This document shows, one piece after another, positions 33,521 through 42,248 of a DNA stretch of 64,000 bases. Numbering within the stretch: the first letter of the stretch is position 1; each line of letters begins with the position of its first letter. A program made the position numbers and the translations under genes. Under the pieces are notes generated by a model. That model made no database searches and had not been told where the DNA came from. It worked only from the letters and a program-made list of their open reading frames with translations. The stretch comes from Oscillatoriaceae cyanobacterium Prado104. GTDB lineage: Bacteria; Cyanobacteriota; Cyanobacteriia; Cyanobacteriales; Microcoleaceae. The stretch is from assembly GCA_025454405.1 (NCBI GenBank), contig JALOON010000012.1, positions 47,951 to 111,950 on the forward strand, given 5' to 3'.

Positions 33521-33865
33521 TCAAGCAACTAAGGCAGGAGTTTCTGTTGAAATAACTTGCTCGAAAGAGTCGAAAATTTCAAAAAGTTGGTCGAGTTGAG
33601 TCAGTTCAAATATTAGTCTGACTGTTGCTGAGAGATTGCAAATAACCAGGCGGCATCCCCGGTGGCGGGCGGCATTGAGTCCGCCGACAAGGGCGCAAAT
33701 CCCCGAACTGTCGATAAAATCTACGGCGGCCATGTCGATGACCCAAAGTTTGTGGCGATCGGACAAAATCTCGGCTAATTGTTGCTGGAGGAGGCTGCCA
33801 GCTTGGGAGTCGAGGCAGTTTTGAGGTTGGAGGACAATGTGTCGCTCGCAGGTGGATAATGCCAT
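33521..33865 (-). CDS. STAS-domain anti-sigma factor antagonist
   Basis: A 114-residue single STAS domain protein of the SpoIIAA/RsbV type. The phosphorylatable serine lies in VDFIDSSGICALVGG, preceded by LWVIDMAAV and followed by GCRLVICNLSATVRLIFELTQL. Such proteins bind an anti-sigma kinase when unphosphorylated and so release a sigma factor; several cyanobacterial homologues act in motility and pilus control (for example the HmpF/HmpV-type partner-switching systems). No kinase or PP2C phosphatase gene is adjacent. Convergent with the VapC-like gene. Confidence 0.88.
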   Translation of the reverse strand: MALSTCERHIVLQPQNCLDSQAGSLLQQQLAEILSDRHKLWVIDMAAVDFIDSSGICALVGGLNAARHRGCRLVICNLSATVRLIFELTQLDQLFEIFDSFEQVISTETPALVA

Positions 33866-34213
33866 AGCCGTTAACCTAGTAAACTTGTTAAGTGTAAATA
33901 AGGTCAGCCGATTAGCTGATTTTTTTTGGATAATTTTAGATTTTGAGTCCGAGTTTCAACAGGCGATCGCGCCCGATCTAAAATCGGGGGAACTCGCACT
34001 GGCAATATTAAGTAGGATGACTGGTTGTAGATCGGTCTGATAACCGCAGCAATTCCTGATGAGTCTATAATCTCGTGAATGGTAATTTTTTGTTTGGTGA
34101 GCGATCGCGACTGTGCTGTGTTCTTCATCACTGCGAAGGATTGCAGTATTCTGTGAATCAAGTCAATATATAAATGTATCTAGCTTTGCAAAAGTTTACG
34201 AAGGCCGTATCGA
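33866..34213. other. Intergenic region between STAS and DedA genes
   Basis: About 350 bp divergent gap. Frames on either strand here look like non-coding shadows. HIP1-type GCGATCGC sites at 33963 and 34102. Nothing else recognised. Confidence 0.5.
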
Positions 34214-34837
34214 ATGTCTTTTGAGTTTTTATCGTTAGAGACTATTCAGGAATTTGCCCGCAATTACGGTTACTGGGCGGTATTTCTGGGAATTTTGCTG
34301 GAAAATCTGGGAGTTCCTCTCCCTGGCGAGACGATTACGATTGCTGGCGGGTTTTTAGCCGGCAGCGGGGAATTGAATTACTGGTTCGTACTCGGAAGCG
34401 CGATCGCCGGTGCTACTTTGGGCGGAAATTTTGGTTACGCGATCGGGCGTTTCGGCGGCTGGCCTCTGCTGCTGAAGCTGGGCAAGTTTTTCCGGTTTCG
34501 GGAAGAACAAATATACGATCTCAAAGAACAGTTTAGCCAAAATGCGGCTAAAGCTGTATTTTTGGGCCGTTTTATTGCTTTGCTGCGCATTTTTGCCAGC
34601 CCGCTAGCGGGTATTGCCGAAATGCCTTTTTGGAAATTTTCGCTGTTCAATGTTCTGGGCGCTGCAAGTTGGGCCTCGGTAATGGTAAGTTTGTCATTTT
34701 TCTTGGGACAGGTTGTTTCTTTGGAGAAATTGGTAGCTTGGGCGGCGCAATTTGCTGTATTGGCTTTGCTTTTGGTTGTGGCTTGGATTGCAGTTCCTAT
34801 TTGGTTGGAGTCGCGGGCTTTGGACAAGACGAAATAA
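34214..34837 (+). CDS. DedA-family membrane protein (VTT domain)
   Basis: A 207-residue polytopic protein of the DedA/SNARE-associated family. The signature is ENLGVPLPGETITIAGGFLAG followed by GATLGGNFGYAIGRFGG and the FLGRFIALLRIFASPLAGIAEMPFWKF re-entrant loop with the conserved arginines. DedA proteins are thought to be lipid scramblases/flippases, including for undecaprenyl phosphate, and affect membrane potential and division. Monocistronic by spacing; the gap behind it holds palindromic repeats. Confidence 0.92.
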   Translation: MSFEFLSLETIQEFARNYGYWAVFLGILLENLGVPLPGETITIAGGFLAGSGELNYWFVLGSAIAGATLGGNFGYAIGRFGGWPLLLKLGKFFRFREEQIYDLKEQFSQNAAKAVFLGRFIALLRIFASPLAGIAEMPFWKFSLFNVLGAASWASVMVSLSFFLGQVVSLEKLVAWAAQFAVLALLLVVAWIAVPIWLESRALDKTK

Positions 34838-34894
34838 GATTGTTGATGGGTAACAACGGCTAAAATTGAATTAGGTCGATCGCGCCAGATAACT

Positions 34895-35170
34895 GTAGGG
34901 ACGCAGCAATGCTGCGTCCCTACGACGTTTTTTGGATGATACCAAATCCGGCTTGTTCATCCCCGTTATAAATTGTATGGTGCGTCGCTTGTTTAATCTC
35001 GGTTGAAGCGCGAGAATTATTCGTGGCGAAGTACCCTACGTTCCTGCTCATTATCAAGGGGGTAACAAACCCGGATTTAATATTAGTCCGTCGCTATCAG
35101 ACCAAAGAAATCGCGTTTTTTGGCGAATCTGCGGTTTTGTACGAAGTATTCCGGAAAAAACCTGGTTTCT
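34895..35170. repeat. Palindromic repeats downstream of dedA
   Basis: A perfect 29-base palindrome (34895-34923), GTAGGGACGCAGCA with its complement around a one-base centre, and a degenerate copy 4 of the AGAAACC hairpin (35105-35170, with the inner CGAAGTATTCCGG). The remaining bases up to 35283 hold no gene. Confidence 0.75.
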
Positions 35171-35282
35171 GACTGCCGTGCGTAAGTCCTAGATATAATA
35201 GGTAAGTTATTAGCGGTTAGCGGTTAAGAACGCAGGGAAATAATCGCTAACAGATCGCCCGCAAATCGAGGAGTTAAATATT

Positions 35283-36017
35283 ATGGGGTACACTACAACT
35301 TTTGACGGAATTTTTCATTTAAACAAGCGGTTATTTGACAGCGAAGTTCTTTATTTATTGGAGTTTTCTCGCACGAGACGGATGAAGCGAAATCCCGCAA
35401 TTTTGCAAGCAGTTCCCGATCCGGCGAGAACGGCGGTGGGTTTGCCTTTAGGCGAGGAAGGCTGCTATTTTGTTAATGAAAAATGGGATGAAGATTCGGA
35501 AATTTCCATTGTCAATTACAACCGCCCGCCGAAAAGTCAGCCGGGATTGTGGTGTCAGTGGATTCCGACTGATGACGGCGGGGGGATTCAGTGGAATGGT
35601 GGGGAGAAGTTTTATTACTACGTGGAATGGTTGCAGTATATTATTAACCATTTTATTGAATATTGGGGTTACGCGCTCGACGGTGAGGTGAATTGGCAGG
35701 GGGAAACAGCGGGCGATCGAGGCATGATTTGGGTTGCAAACAATCAGATTATTTTCCCGGAGGGCGCGCCGGAATTGTTGAGGTATGCGGTGTCGCCGGT
35801 ATCCGTACCGCAGATGGTTTGGGATTGTTTGGCGGCGGTGGAAGCTGCGGGAGTTTCTCTGACAATTTGGTATCAGGTAGTTGAGAAAGCTGTGGAATTG
35901 GGACACGAGGAAGCGGCGCAGTGGATTAAGCCTAATATTGAGAAGTATCTTGACGGTTTGAAACGGGGTTTTGAGTTTGAGGGAAAGGTAATTCAAACGA
36001 AGGATTTCGTGTTGTAG
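35283..36017 (+). CDS. Conserved hypothetical protein, phage/mobilome-type distribution
   Basis: A 244-residue soluble protein, MGYTTTFDGIFHLNKRL at the start, then SRTRRMKRNPAI, PPKSQPGLWCQWIPTDDGG, ggekfyyyVEWLQYIINHFI and WGYALDGEVNWQGE. This N-terminal two-thirds is widely conserved in bacteria and phages without known function; the last about 75 residues (PQMVWDCLAAVEAAGVSLTIWYQVVEKA) are an extra helical domain. No catalytic motif or membrane helix is evident. The neighbourhood (Uma2, palindromes) is accessory. The start ATG 35283 follows GAGGAGTTAAATATT. Confidence 0.75.
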   Translation: MGYTTTFDGIFHLNKRLFDSEVLYLLEFSRTRRMKRNPAILQAVPDPARTAVGLPLGEEGCYFVNEKWDEDSEISIVNYNRPPKSQPGLWCQWIPTDDGGGIQWNGGEKFYYYVEWLQYIINHFIEYWGYALDGEVNWQGETAGDRGMIWVANNQIIFPEGAPELLRYAVSPVSVPQMVWDCLAAVEAAGVSLTIWYQVVEKAVELGHEEAAQWIKPNIEKYLDGLKRGFEFEGKVIQTKDFVL

Positions 36018-36087
36018 GTGGTTTCGATAATTTGGCGATAATTTGGCTATAATTGTGAGTGCGATCGAGAGCTAATGAGGATGTATT

Positions 36088-36720
36088 ATGACAACATCAA
36101 TAGAAATCCGCAAAGAAGTAGTTGACCAAAAAGTTGAGGAGAAAGTAGAAATCTATTACTCTCCTGAAGATTATTTAATGTTGGAAGAGGGGGCAGAATT
36201 TAAAAGTGAATATCACGATGGCAAGATTATTCCTATGACAGGCGAAACACCGAATCACAATCAAATAGCCCTAAATTTAAGTGGGACGCTAAATTATGCG
36301 ACGAAAAAACAGCCATACCGAGTATTTATGAACGATTTGCGTTTGTGGATACCGTCGAAGCGGGTTTATACTTATCCAGATGTGATGTTGGTTGCGGGTA
36401 AGCTGGAGTTTGTTGAAGGTAGTAAAGATACGATTACTAATGCGGTGATGGTGGCTGAGGTTTTATCGAAATCGACAGCAAGTTACGATCGGGGTGACAA
36501 ATTTAAACTTTTTCGATCGATTCCTAGTTTTCGGGAGTATGTTTTGATAGACCAATACGAGATGTATGTCGAACAATTTTGCAAGACAGATGATAATAAG
36601 TGGGTTTTGTCTGAGTATGATGGTGCTGATGCGGTGTTGAAATTGAGTTGCGTGGAGTTTGAGATGTCTTTGGGCGAAATGTACGATCGCGTGGATTTTG
36701 AGTCGGAGTCTGAGGAGTGA
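36088..36720 (+). CDS. Uma2-family (DUF820) putative endonuclease, copy 1
   Basis: A 210-residue Uma2 protein with the PD-(D/E)XK-type arrangement: SEYHDGKIIPMTGETPNHNQIALNL, YTYPDVMLVAG (Asp), MVAEVLSKSTASYDRGDKFKLFRSIPSFREYVLIDQ (Glu and Lys). These genes occur in dozens of copies in filamentous cyanobacteria; nuclease activity is inferred from the fold, and their role is unknown. It is distinct in sequence from the copy at 39014, so not a recent duplicate. Convergent with the LD-carboxypeptidase gene with a 13-bp gap. Confidence 0.9.
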   Translation: MTTSIEIRKEVVDQKVEEKVEIYYSPEDYLMLEEGAEFKSEYHDGKIIPMTGETPNHNQIALNLSGTLNYATKKQPYRVFMNDLRLWIPSKRVYTYPDVMLVAGKLEFVEGSKDTITNAVMVAEVLSKSTASYDRGDKFKLFRSIPSFREYVLIDQYEMYVEQFCKTDDNKWVLSEYDGADAVLKLSCVEFEMSLGEMYDRVDFESESEE

Positions 36721-36733
36721 AATCCTACAACTT

Positions 36734-37648
36734 TTACCCGCAAATCAGCAATCCCGCTGCAGCGTCGAGAGTCGCATCAATTCCCACTGGCAAAGCAGCA
36801 TTAACTCCATCGTGCCCGAAAGGCAAATCAGAGACGATCGGAATATTTAAATCTCCCAACCGTTCGCGCAAAACTTCCTGAATGCTAAAACTAGGAATGT
36901 TCTCATCGATTTGACAGCGGCTGAAGCGCCCCAAAGCAATGCCCCGCACGCCCGCAAACACTCCCGCCATCCGCCATTGAGTCAGCATTCGATCGACCCT
37001 GTAAGGTGCCTCGGAAACATCTTCTAATGCAAGAATTACCCCGGTTAAATCGGGTTGGTAGGGGGTGCCGATTAAGTGAGAAGCTACTGTCAAATTCGCA
37101 GGAAACAGCCTCCCCGTGGCTTTTCCCGCGCCCCATCCTTGACCGGATAAAGGTTGCAAAGGGCGTCCTTCTACGCAGTCAAAAAGTCGATCGATCGACC
37201 AATTTGGTTCCCCAGCCACACCTGTCAGCAGCGGCCCGTGAACGCCCCAAATCCCCAATTTTTCGTAATTCCAGAGCAAAGCTGTAATGTCTGAATAGCC
37301 GATCAGCCATTTGGGCGGATGGGAATTAACTATTGGTAATTGGGACTTTTCTGGGTTGGCCAATTGTGCTTTTTCCAAGAGTCGAGTGCTGCCGAAACCG
37401 CCTCGAACGCAGAGAATTCCGCGACAATTTGGGTCATTGAGAGCGCCTGCTAGCTGTTGGATTCTGTTGTCATCGGAACCTGCTAAATAGCCCCAGCGAT
37501 CGTCATAACCGGGGCTTAATTCCACTCGATAGCCGCGGGATTTCCAAATTTCTACACCGCGTTCAAAGTTAGCGATTTCTCGCAGCGTGCCGCTGGGCGC
37601 GATCGCCCTTAATAAATCTCCTTTTTGCAGCCATTTAATGTTAGTCAT
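36734..37648 (-). CDS. LD-carboxypeptidase (peptidase S66)
   Basis: A 304-residue enzyme of the LdcA/MccF family. The nucleophile elbow is CVRGGFGSTRLL, the strand LIGYSDITALLWNYEKLG and GVHGPLLTG are conserved, and the catalytic Glu-His are in ILALEDV and LPFGHDGVNAALPVG. It cleaves the terminal D-alanine from tetrapeptides during peptidoglycan recycling in the cytoplasm. No signal peptide, consistent with that location. Starts at ATG 37648. Expected to act with the cell-wall genes elsewhere; no neighbours in the pathway are close by. Confidence 0.92.
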   Translation of the reverse strand: MTNIKWLQKGDLLRAIAPSGTLREIANFERGVEIWKSRGYRVELSPGYDDRWGYLAGSDDNRIQQLAGALNDPNCRGILCVRGGFGSTRLLEKAQLANPEKSQLPIVNSHPPKWLIGYSDITALLWNYEKLGIWGVHGPLLTGVAGEPNWSIDRLFDCVEGRPLQPLSGQGWGAGKATGRLFPANLTVASHLIGTPYQPDLTGVILALEDVSEAPYRVDRMLTQWRMAGVFAGVRGIALGRFSRCQIDENIPSFSIQEVLRERLGDLNIPIVSDLPFGHDGVNAALPVGIDATLDAAAGLLICG

Positions 37649-37734
37649 CAGTTAGCAGTGCGAGCGTCAGAGTTCGCGATCGTCGATCGTTGATAGTTGA
37701 TATTTGGTAGCATATAGCATACAGCGTACATACA

Positions 37735-37858
37735 AGGCCTAGATCCCCCTAAATCCCCCTTAAGAAGGGGGACTTTGAGTTCCAGTCTCCCCTTGCAAGA
37801 GGACTTTGAACGCTCCGGTCCCCCCCTTTTTAAGGGGGGCTAGGGGGGATCTAGATCT
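37735..37858. repeat. GGGGGATC/CCCCTTAAGGGG interspersed repeats
   Basis: GATCCCCCTAAATCCCCCTT-type sequence with its inverted partner CCCCCCTTTTTAAGGGGGGC...GGGGGGATC, about 120 bp, between the LD-carboxypeptidase gene and the pseudopilin. The same family fills 48490-48790, 49278-49392 and 55427-55507. Confidence 0.85.
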
Positions 37859-37912
37859 AGTGGTTAAACAGCAATCTGTGACTGCATTCTCCCTGAGTTA
37901 CATTCCAAACAG

Positions 37913-38557
37913 TCAATAACAAAATCTTCCTTTATATGGCTTCTTTTGTCTTTGGGAGATGCGTTTGTGTCCTAAAATTGTAGAAATTATGATGCAGCGT
38001 TCGCTGTTTCTTAGATCCGGATGGATTAGTGTTAGCGTTCCTTTTGCATTGATGCTGGTTAGCCCGCATTCGTGGTTGCTGCGAGATACGGGGCAACCTT
38101 GGTAGTTGAACATGGCTCGCCAGATTGTTCCCTTTTTTCTTTCTTGGTTTGTCTCATCAACTATTAGCAATGTTGTTTCAAATTCTCCTTTGCTGTTTCT
38201 ATCTGCATATATTTGAATTTGTGATTCTAGGTTTTTCCATTGGCTAGCTGGTACTTGTCCAGGGGAAATGTCCGCTTTGTGGACTGCTACTTGTACCGTT
38301 TTTCCTACTTGCTTAAAAGTGGCTTGCCATGCTATTTTGTCGCGTTTTGCGTTGCTGCGGGCCGTTACCATTGCGGAATATGCTCGATCGAGCGATACTT
38401 TTAAACGTTGGTTGTTGATGAACATCAGCCATGCGGGGGCAGCGATCGCGCTGACTATTCCTAATACTACTACGATTATTAATAATTCGATCGTTGTATA
38501 ACCTGCGGCAGATTTATCAAACTTCTCTCCTAGCATTTTATTGGTTAACAATTTCAA
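37913..38557 (-). CDS. GspH-type pseudopilin of the hps cluster (distal)
   Basis: A 214-residue prepilin-like protein. The leader ends in KSAAG, cut before YTTIELLIIVVVLGIVSAIA with the required Glu at +5, then APAWLMFINNQRLKVSLDRAYSAMVTARSNA, close to the pseudopilin at 40411. The C-terminal domain carries paired cysteines (YQGCP...HECG). I chose TTG 38557: AAGGAG lies 4 bases upstream and yields MKLLTNKMLGEKFDKSAAG, a leader of usual size; ATG 38536 lacks such a site. It probably belongs to the hormogonium polysaccharide secretion system but is now separated from the other genes by the Uma2 insertion. Confidence 0.82.
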   Translation of the reverse strand: MKLLTNKMLGEKFDKSAAGYTTIELLIIVVVLGIVSAIAAPAWLMFINNQRLKVSLDRAYSAMVTARSNAKRDKIAWQATFKQVGKTVQVAVHKADISPGQVPASQWKNLESQIQIYADRNSKGEFETTLLIVDETNQERKKGTIWRAMFNYQGCPVSRSNHECGLTSINAKGTLTLIHPDLRNSERCIIISTILGHKRISQRQKKPYKGRFCY

Positions 38558-38796
38558 TGCACTCCTTGATGTTTGGCTTGGGAAAACAACAGCTAGCAAT
38601 GGCTGTTTTTTTCTTGCGCTCATTTTAAAGGTCGAGTTTGGTTTTTTGTCGAGAAATTTATACAAATTTACATAAAAATTGCGTACAGGTGTGTGGGTGC
38701 TGGAATTTCGATCGCGCGCGGGTGGTTGCGCGACAAGGATTTTGGGGCGATCGAGCCTGGATGTATGCCGATCCGCTAGTCTGCTGGGATAGGTGC

Positions 38797-39003
38797 GGAA
38801 ATCTCGATCGCCCGCAAGCCTTTGTGATGGGTGCGATCGGGCGGTGTGGATTTTGCGGGGTTTGCGCTGCGTTTGAGTCCGCCGGGGAATTAATTCCCCG
38901 TCTCATAGCGCAAGTCGGTTGAAAACCGACTGCAGAATGTTCGATATTGGTGCGATCGCTTTTTGAGCCTCTGCAGTCCTTTCGAAGAGGACTTACGCTG
39001 AGG
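38797..39003. repeat. ~210-bp dispersed repeat, copy A
   Basis: Begins with GAAATCTCGATCGCCC and GGGTGCGATCGGGCGG, includes the palindromes GGGGAATTAATTCCCC and AGTCGGTTGAAAACCGACT, and ends with CTGCAGTCCTTTCGAAGAGGACTT. A second copy lies at 39808-40023; the two flank the Uma2 gene in the same orientation. Confidence 0.85.
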
Positions 39004-39013
39004 CTGGCATTTC

Positions 39014-39661
39014 TTAGTTTGGCTCGCCAGGAGGCAAGCCAGCTCGAAAAATTTGCTCGGCCCTCAAGTTCAATTCTGGAAAAGCCAGCGACTCAACTGT
39101 GTCCTCGCCCCTAAATTGTTTGACCTGATACTCGCCGTCTACCAGTTGGCAAACGGAGAGGGTGGGTTGTTTGGGATTGCCGATAAACTTGCGACCGCCC
39201 AAACCGAGGTAATCTACGATCCAGTATTCGGGGATGCCCATCTCTTCGTAGTCGGAAGCTTTGAGAAAATAATCATCCCGCCAATTTGTGCTGACTACCT
39301 CTACAGCCAACTGTACCGAAAGGCCGATCGTGACGATCGATTCTTTTTTCCAGCGCGACTCATTTGCGAGTTGCGATCGGTCGAGGACAATGACATCTGG
39401 CTGGTAGCCGGCCTCGTCGCGGACGGGTTTAAGCAGGCAGTCACCGGGGATCGAGTAAGGCAATTGCAGTCGCCTGATTTCAAAATTGAGTTCGCTGGAT
39501 ATAAAGCCCGTAACGTCTGAATGGTCTCCTGTTCCTAAAGGCATTTCGACAATAACTCCATTGCGTAGTTCGTAGCGGCGGACGGAGTTCTCTGGATACC
39601 AGGCTGCGAACTCATCAAATGTGACTTTTTTGGTGATAGCTTGAGCTTGGGTTTGGGTCAT
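39014..39661 (-). CDS. Uma2-family (DUF820) putative endonuclease, copy 2
   Basis: A 215-residue Uma2 protein. KVTFDEFAAWYPENSVRRYELRNG (Glu), GDCLLKPVRDEAGYQPDVIVLDRS (Asp) and VQLAVEVVSTNWRDDYFLKASDYEEMGIPEYWIVDY (Glu, Lys) give the full PD-(D/E)XK-like set. ATG 39661, preceded by GGAGAGCAAG, is chosen over a GTG four codons upstream. The gene sits between the pseudopilin genes of the hps cluster with a copy of the 210-bp repeat on each side, which suggests it came in with, or between, those repeats. Function as for other Uma2 proteins is unproven. Confidence 0.9.
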   Translation of the reverse strand: MTQTQAQAITKKVTFDEFAAWYPENSVRRYELRNGVIVEMPLGTGDHSDVTGFISSELNFEIRRLQLPYSIPGDCLLKPVRDEAGYQPDVIVLDRSQLANESRWKKESIVTIGLSVQLAVEVVSTNWRDDYFLKASDYEEMGIPEYWIVDYLGLGGRKFIGNPKQPTLSVCQLVDGEYQVKQFRGEDTVESLAFPELNLRAEQIFRAGLPPGEPN

Positions 39662-39693
39662 CTTGCTCTCCACGGTTAGACATTAGACAGACA

Positions 39694-39772
39694 CCGCGAT
39701 CGAAAATGGTTCGTAGTGTCCGCTTAAGTCCTCAGATTCAGGGGACTAAAGTCCTCACTACAAACTAATCTT
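39694..39772. repeat. GTAGTG...CACTAC repeat, copy 1
   Basis: TTCGTAGTGTCCGCTTAAGTCC and its inverted partner GGACTAAAGTCCTCACTAC. Related copies at 62792-62843 and 63463-63512. Confidence 0.7.
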
Positions 39773-39807
39773 ATTTTGTTTGAACGAGCCGCGGGCTGGT
39801 GAGTGTT

Positions 39808-40023
39808 CTGAAATCTCGATCGCCCTTGCCAATTCTGCTATGGGTGCGATCGGGCGGCGAAAGCTTTGCGGGCTTTGTATATTCGCACTGCGGCAGAGTC
39901 CGCCGGGGAATTAATTCCCCGTCTCATAGGGCAAGTCGGTTGAAAACCGACTGCAGAATGTTCGATGTTGGTGCGATCGTTTTTTGAGCCTCTGCAGTCC
40001 TCTTCCAGAGGACTTTCGCTATG
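39808..40023. repeat. ~210-bp dispersed repeat, copy B
   Basis: Second copy of the repeat at 38797, roughly four-fifths identical by eye, with the same two palindromes (39908-39923; 39933-39951). Directly followed by GGGGGTTTTGAACCCCC (40029-40045). Confidence 0.85.
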
Positions 40024-40344
40024 AGACGGGGGTTTTGAACCCCCGGCGGATCTGGGGGGTGGGTGCGGAAAGTTCGATCGCCATGCTTTCATGGCGGTGT
40101 TTCTGCCGGCTGTTTTGCTGCGATCTACATACTCGGGAATGAGTTGGGCGATCGGCAAATTGGGAAATTGCAGGCTGCGATCGCCCTTAACATATTTTCC
40201 ATCTTGCAATACGCTAATTTCCAACTTGCGACCGTTGTAGCGCCACAATTCAGGAACTCCTAATGCTTCATAGTTGTTGAGCTGAGTGCGGGATGTGAGG
40301 TCAATTTCTATGGCTAAATCTGGAGGCGGAGCTGTTAATTTTAA
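39838..40344 (-). pseudogene. Uma2 fragment, 5'-truncated and run into a repeat
   Basis: After an in-frame TAA (40347-40345) the minus strand reads TAPPPDLAIEIDLTSRTQLN...YEALGVPELWRYNGRKLEISVL...FPNLPIAQLIPEYVDRSKTAGRNTAMKAW, the C-terminal half of an Uma2/DUF820 protein including the Glu of the active site. The first about 80 residues with the catalytic Asp are missing and no start codon fits; at the other end, about 40075, the frame enters the 210-bp repeat. Truncated at both ends, so not functional. Confidence 0.75.
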
Positions 40345-40410
40345 TTAATAGTTTTTAGCAATTCTGCACTTATGCTGAATCGCTGTTATGGATTACAAAA
40401 TATCTGCAGT

Positions 40411-41016
40411 CTACGGGCAACCTTGTCCTGTTGAGGGATTGAATGTACCTTCATCAGTTCTCATTCCTCCGATAAGAGTTTCAACTATTACGCACTGCTT
40501 AGCAGAGCCTTGAGTGGGAGATACTGTAACAGTAAAACCATCCGTTACTTGTCTTGGAGTTCTGCTTGCTATTGTGGGGCTTTCGATGTTTCCTTGATAA
40601 TCAAAAGTGATTGAGTTTATTCCATTATCTCCATTCGCTTGAGCAACAAGTTTAACCTGTCCTGGTTTAATTTCACCTTCAGCATTTAAAGGTTGAGTAT
40701 TGCTGCCGATCGTAACTGTTGGTGGGTCAACAGCATTAAATACTATCATGACACTGCTCTTAGTTCGCTTGGCTTCGCTTTGTGCAGCTCGCAAAGATTG
40801 GAAAACTCGATCGTTCACGGTGCGAACTCTTTGTCTGTTGATGAATCCCAGCCAGCCTGGGGCGGCGATCGCGGCCAATGTGCCTAATAGAATAACTATT
40901 ACCAGCAATTCTAAAATGGTGAAACCTGAATCTTTCTTTTTTGATCCTTTATGTTTGTAACTGTGGTTGACTGTGGCTGCATAATTATGCAAAATTAATA
41001 ATATAGGGGTTTTCAT
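40411..41016 (-). CDS. GspH/FimT-type pseudopilin of the hps cluster
   Basis: A 201-residue prepilin-like protein. A basic leader of about 31 residues ends at KKKDSG, followed by FTILELLVIVILLGTLAAIAAPGWLGFINRQRVRT, the type IV/II N-terminal helix with Glu at +5. The GspH-like C-terminal domain has VTIGSNTQPLNAEGEIKPG and paired cysteines (KQCVIVETL..., GQGCP). Immediately downstream of hpsC with a 60-bp gap, it probably adds a minor subunit to the pseudopilus of the hormogonium polysaccharide secretion machinery. It is a paralogue of the gene at 37913. Which named hps gene it corresponds to is uncertain. Confidence 0.88.
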   Translation of the reverse strand: MKTPILLILHNYAATVNHSYKHKGSKKKDSGFTILELLVIVILLGTLAAIAAPGWLGFINRQRVRTVNDRVFQSLRAAQSEAKRTKSSVMIVFNAVDPPTVTIGSNTQPLNAEGEIKPGQVKLVAQANGDNGINSITFDYQGNIESPTIASRTPRQVTDGFTVTVSPTQGSAKQCVIVETLIGGMRTDEGTFNPSTGQGCP

Positions 41017-41076
41017 TGTAATCTCCTGTTTTCATTCTAGATTTGTGTACTGAGTAAATTATTACTCAAACATAGG

Positions 41077-42183
41077 TTATTGTCCTCGCGCACCTAAACC
41101 TTGTACTTGAACGGTTGCTGTTGGGAAATATGCCGAATTGTTGGCGTTATAATCAGCATTTGTTTGAATGCGACGTAGGCTGTTTCCTCTGATAGTAACT
41201 CTGGCTAAGTTTCTAGCATTATCAACACAAGCATAGAAACTATTTGTTGAACCATCGGTTATTCGTAGAGTTGTTTCTGGAATTGCTGTAGTTGTAGCTC
41301 CTGTTTGGGTAGTTGGATTACCGAGAGCGCTAGTACATTCATTTCCTATGAGTTGCGGGGCTGTCGTGCTGTGGTCTATGTAATTTACCAGTACCTCGCT
41401 TCTTACATCAAGATTTGTGAAACTAGCTGCTCCATTCGTCACATTTTCAGTAGGCTTGCTGATGTCAAAACCTGGTAAAGTTGCAGAACCTATATAAAAA
41501 GCTGAACTGCGCTCTTGCCCGTCTTTTACATCAGTAAAATAACGTTGTGATGGATCTGGATTTACTGAGTTAGGATCTCGCAGTCCATCCTGAATTTGAT
41601 ATCTAATAATACGGGTACAAGGGGTTCCTGATGGCTGACACCAAGTAGAGTTGGTGTCTCGAACTTGGTAATACGCAACTAATGCTAGAACATAGGTATC
41701 GTTGCACGCGCCAGGACCGGTTAGTCTTGGTGGGACTTCGCAATCTCTTGGTTGCTCGCCCGCTGTCAGAGGAAGAGAATTTCGGAGAGGCTGTCGCTTC
41801 CAAAATACTAAAATAGGGGTTTGGGTTGCGTCTGGAGGTGGAATGAAACCGCCTGTTAATAGTGCAGGGATGCCTGAAGGGGGGGGGCTGGAACCACCGA
41901 CAGTAGCGGGATTATTATCATAAATATAAATAGCTTGGCTTAAATCTTGGGCGATGAAATCAACAGCCGCCTGAATATCTTGTTCGGTGTTTGCCTTGAC
42001 TTGTTCCCTCCTATCGGTATTTAGCATATCGACTACAAAAGCGAGCATCGGCGTGATGATTAAAAATGCCATCACCATTCCGATCAAAAGCTCGATCAGG
42101 GTCATCCCCTTTTCTAGTTGAGCTTGCGGAGAGCGGTTTTGTCGGTGCTGACTTTTCAGAAGCAACCTAAGTAAAGCTTTCAT
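41077..42183 (-). CDS. hpsC: Hormogonium polysaccharide secretion pseudopilin HpsC
   Basis: A 368-residue GspJ-like pseudopilin: after the leader ending QLEKG, MTLIELLIGMVMAFLIITPMLAFVVDMLN (Glu +5), then RREQVKANTEQDIQAAVDFIAQDLSQAIYIYD, the HpsC/PilW-type segment. The long C-terminal domain contains several cysteines. ATG 42183, preceded by GGAAGAAGTCAAA, is the start; codons upstream lack similarity. It follows hpsB (65 bp apart) in the order hpsA-hpsB-hpsC known from Nostoc punctiforme, where these genes are needed for polysaccharide release and gliding of hormogonia. Confidence 0.88.
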   Translation of the reverse strand: MKALLRLLLKSQHRQNRSPQAQLEKGMTLIELLIGMVMAFLIITPMLAFVVDMLNTDRREQVKANTEQDIQAAVDFIAQDLSQAIYIYDNNPATVGGSSPPPSGIPALLTGGFIPPPDATQTPILVFWKRQPLRNSLPLTAGEQPRDCEVPPRLTGPGACNDTYVLALVAYYQVRDTNSTWCQPSGTPCTRIIRYQIQDGLRDPNSVNPDPSQRYFTDVKDGQERSSAFYIGSATLPGFDISKPTENVTNGAASFTNLDVRSEVLVNYIDHSTTAPQLIGNECTSALGNPTTQTGATTTAIPETTLRITDGSTNSFYACVDNARNLARVTIRGNSLRRIQTNADYNANNSAYFPTATVQVQGLGARGQ

Positions 42184-42248
42184 TTTGACTTCTTCCTTTA
42201 CCAAGTAATTGAGAAAATTTTCTATTTTTGAAGGGTGAAACTGCATTA

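Noticed and set aside
33904..34161. Minus-strand ORF containing DSSG
   Set aside because: The DSSG resembles a STAS motif but the surrounding sequence has no STAS fold pattern; probably a chance frame.
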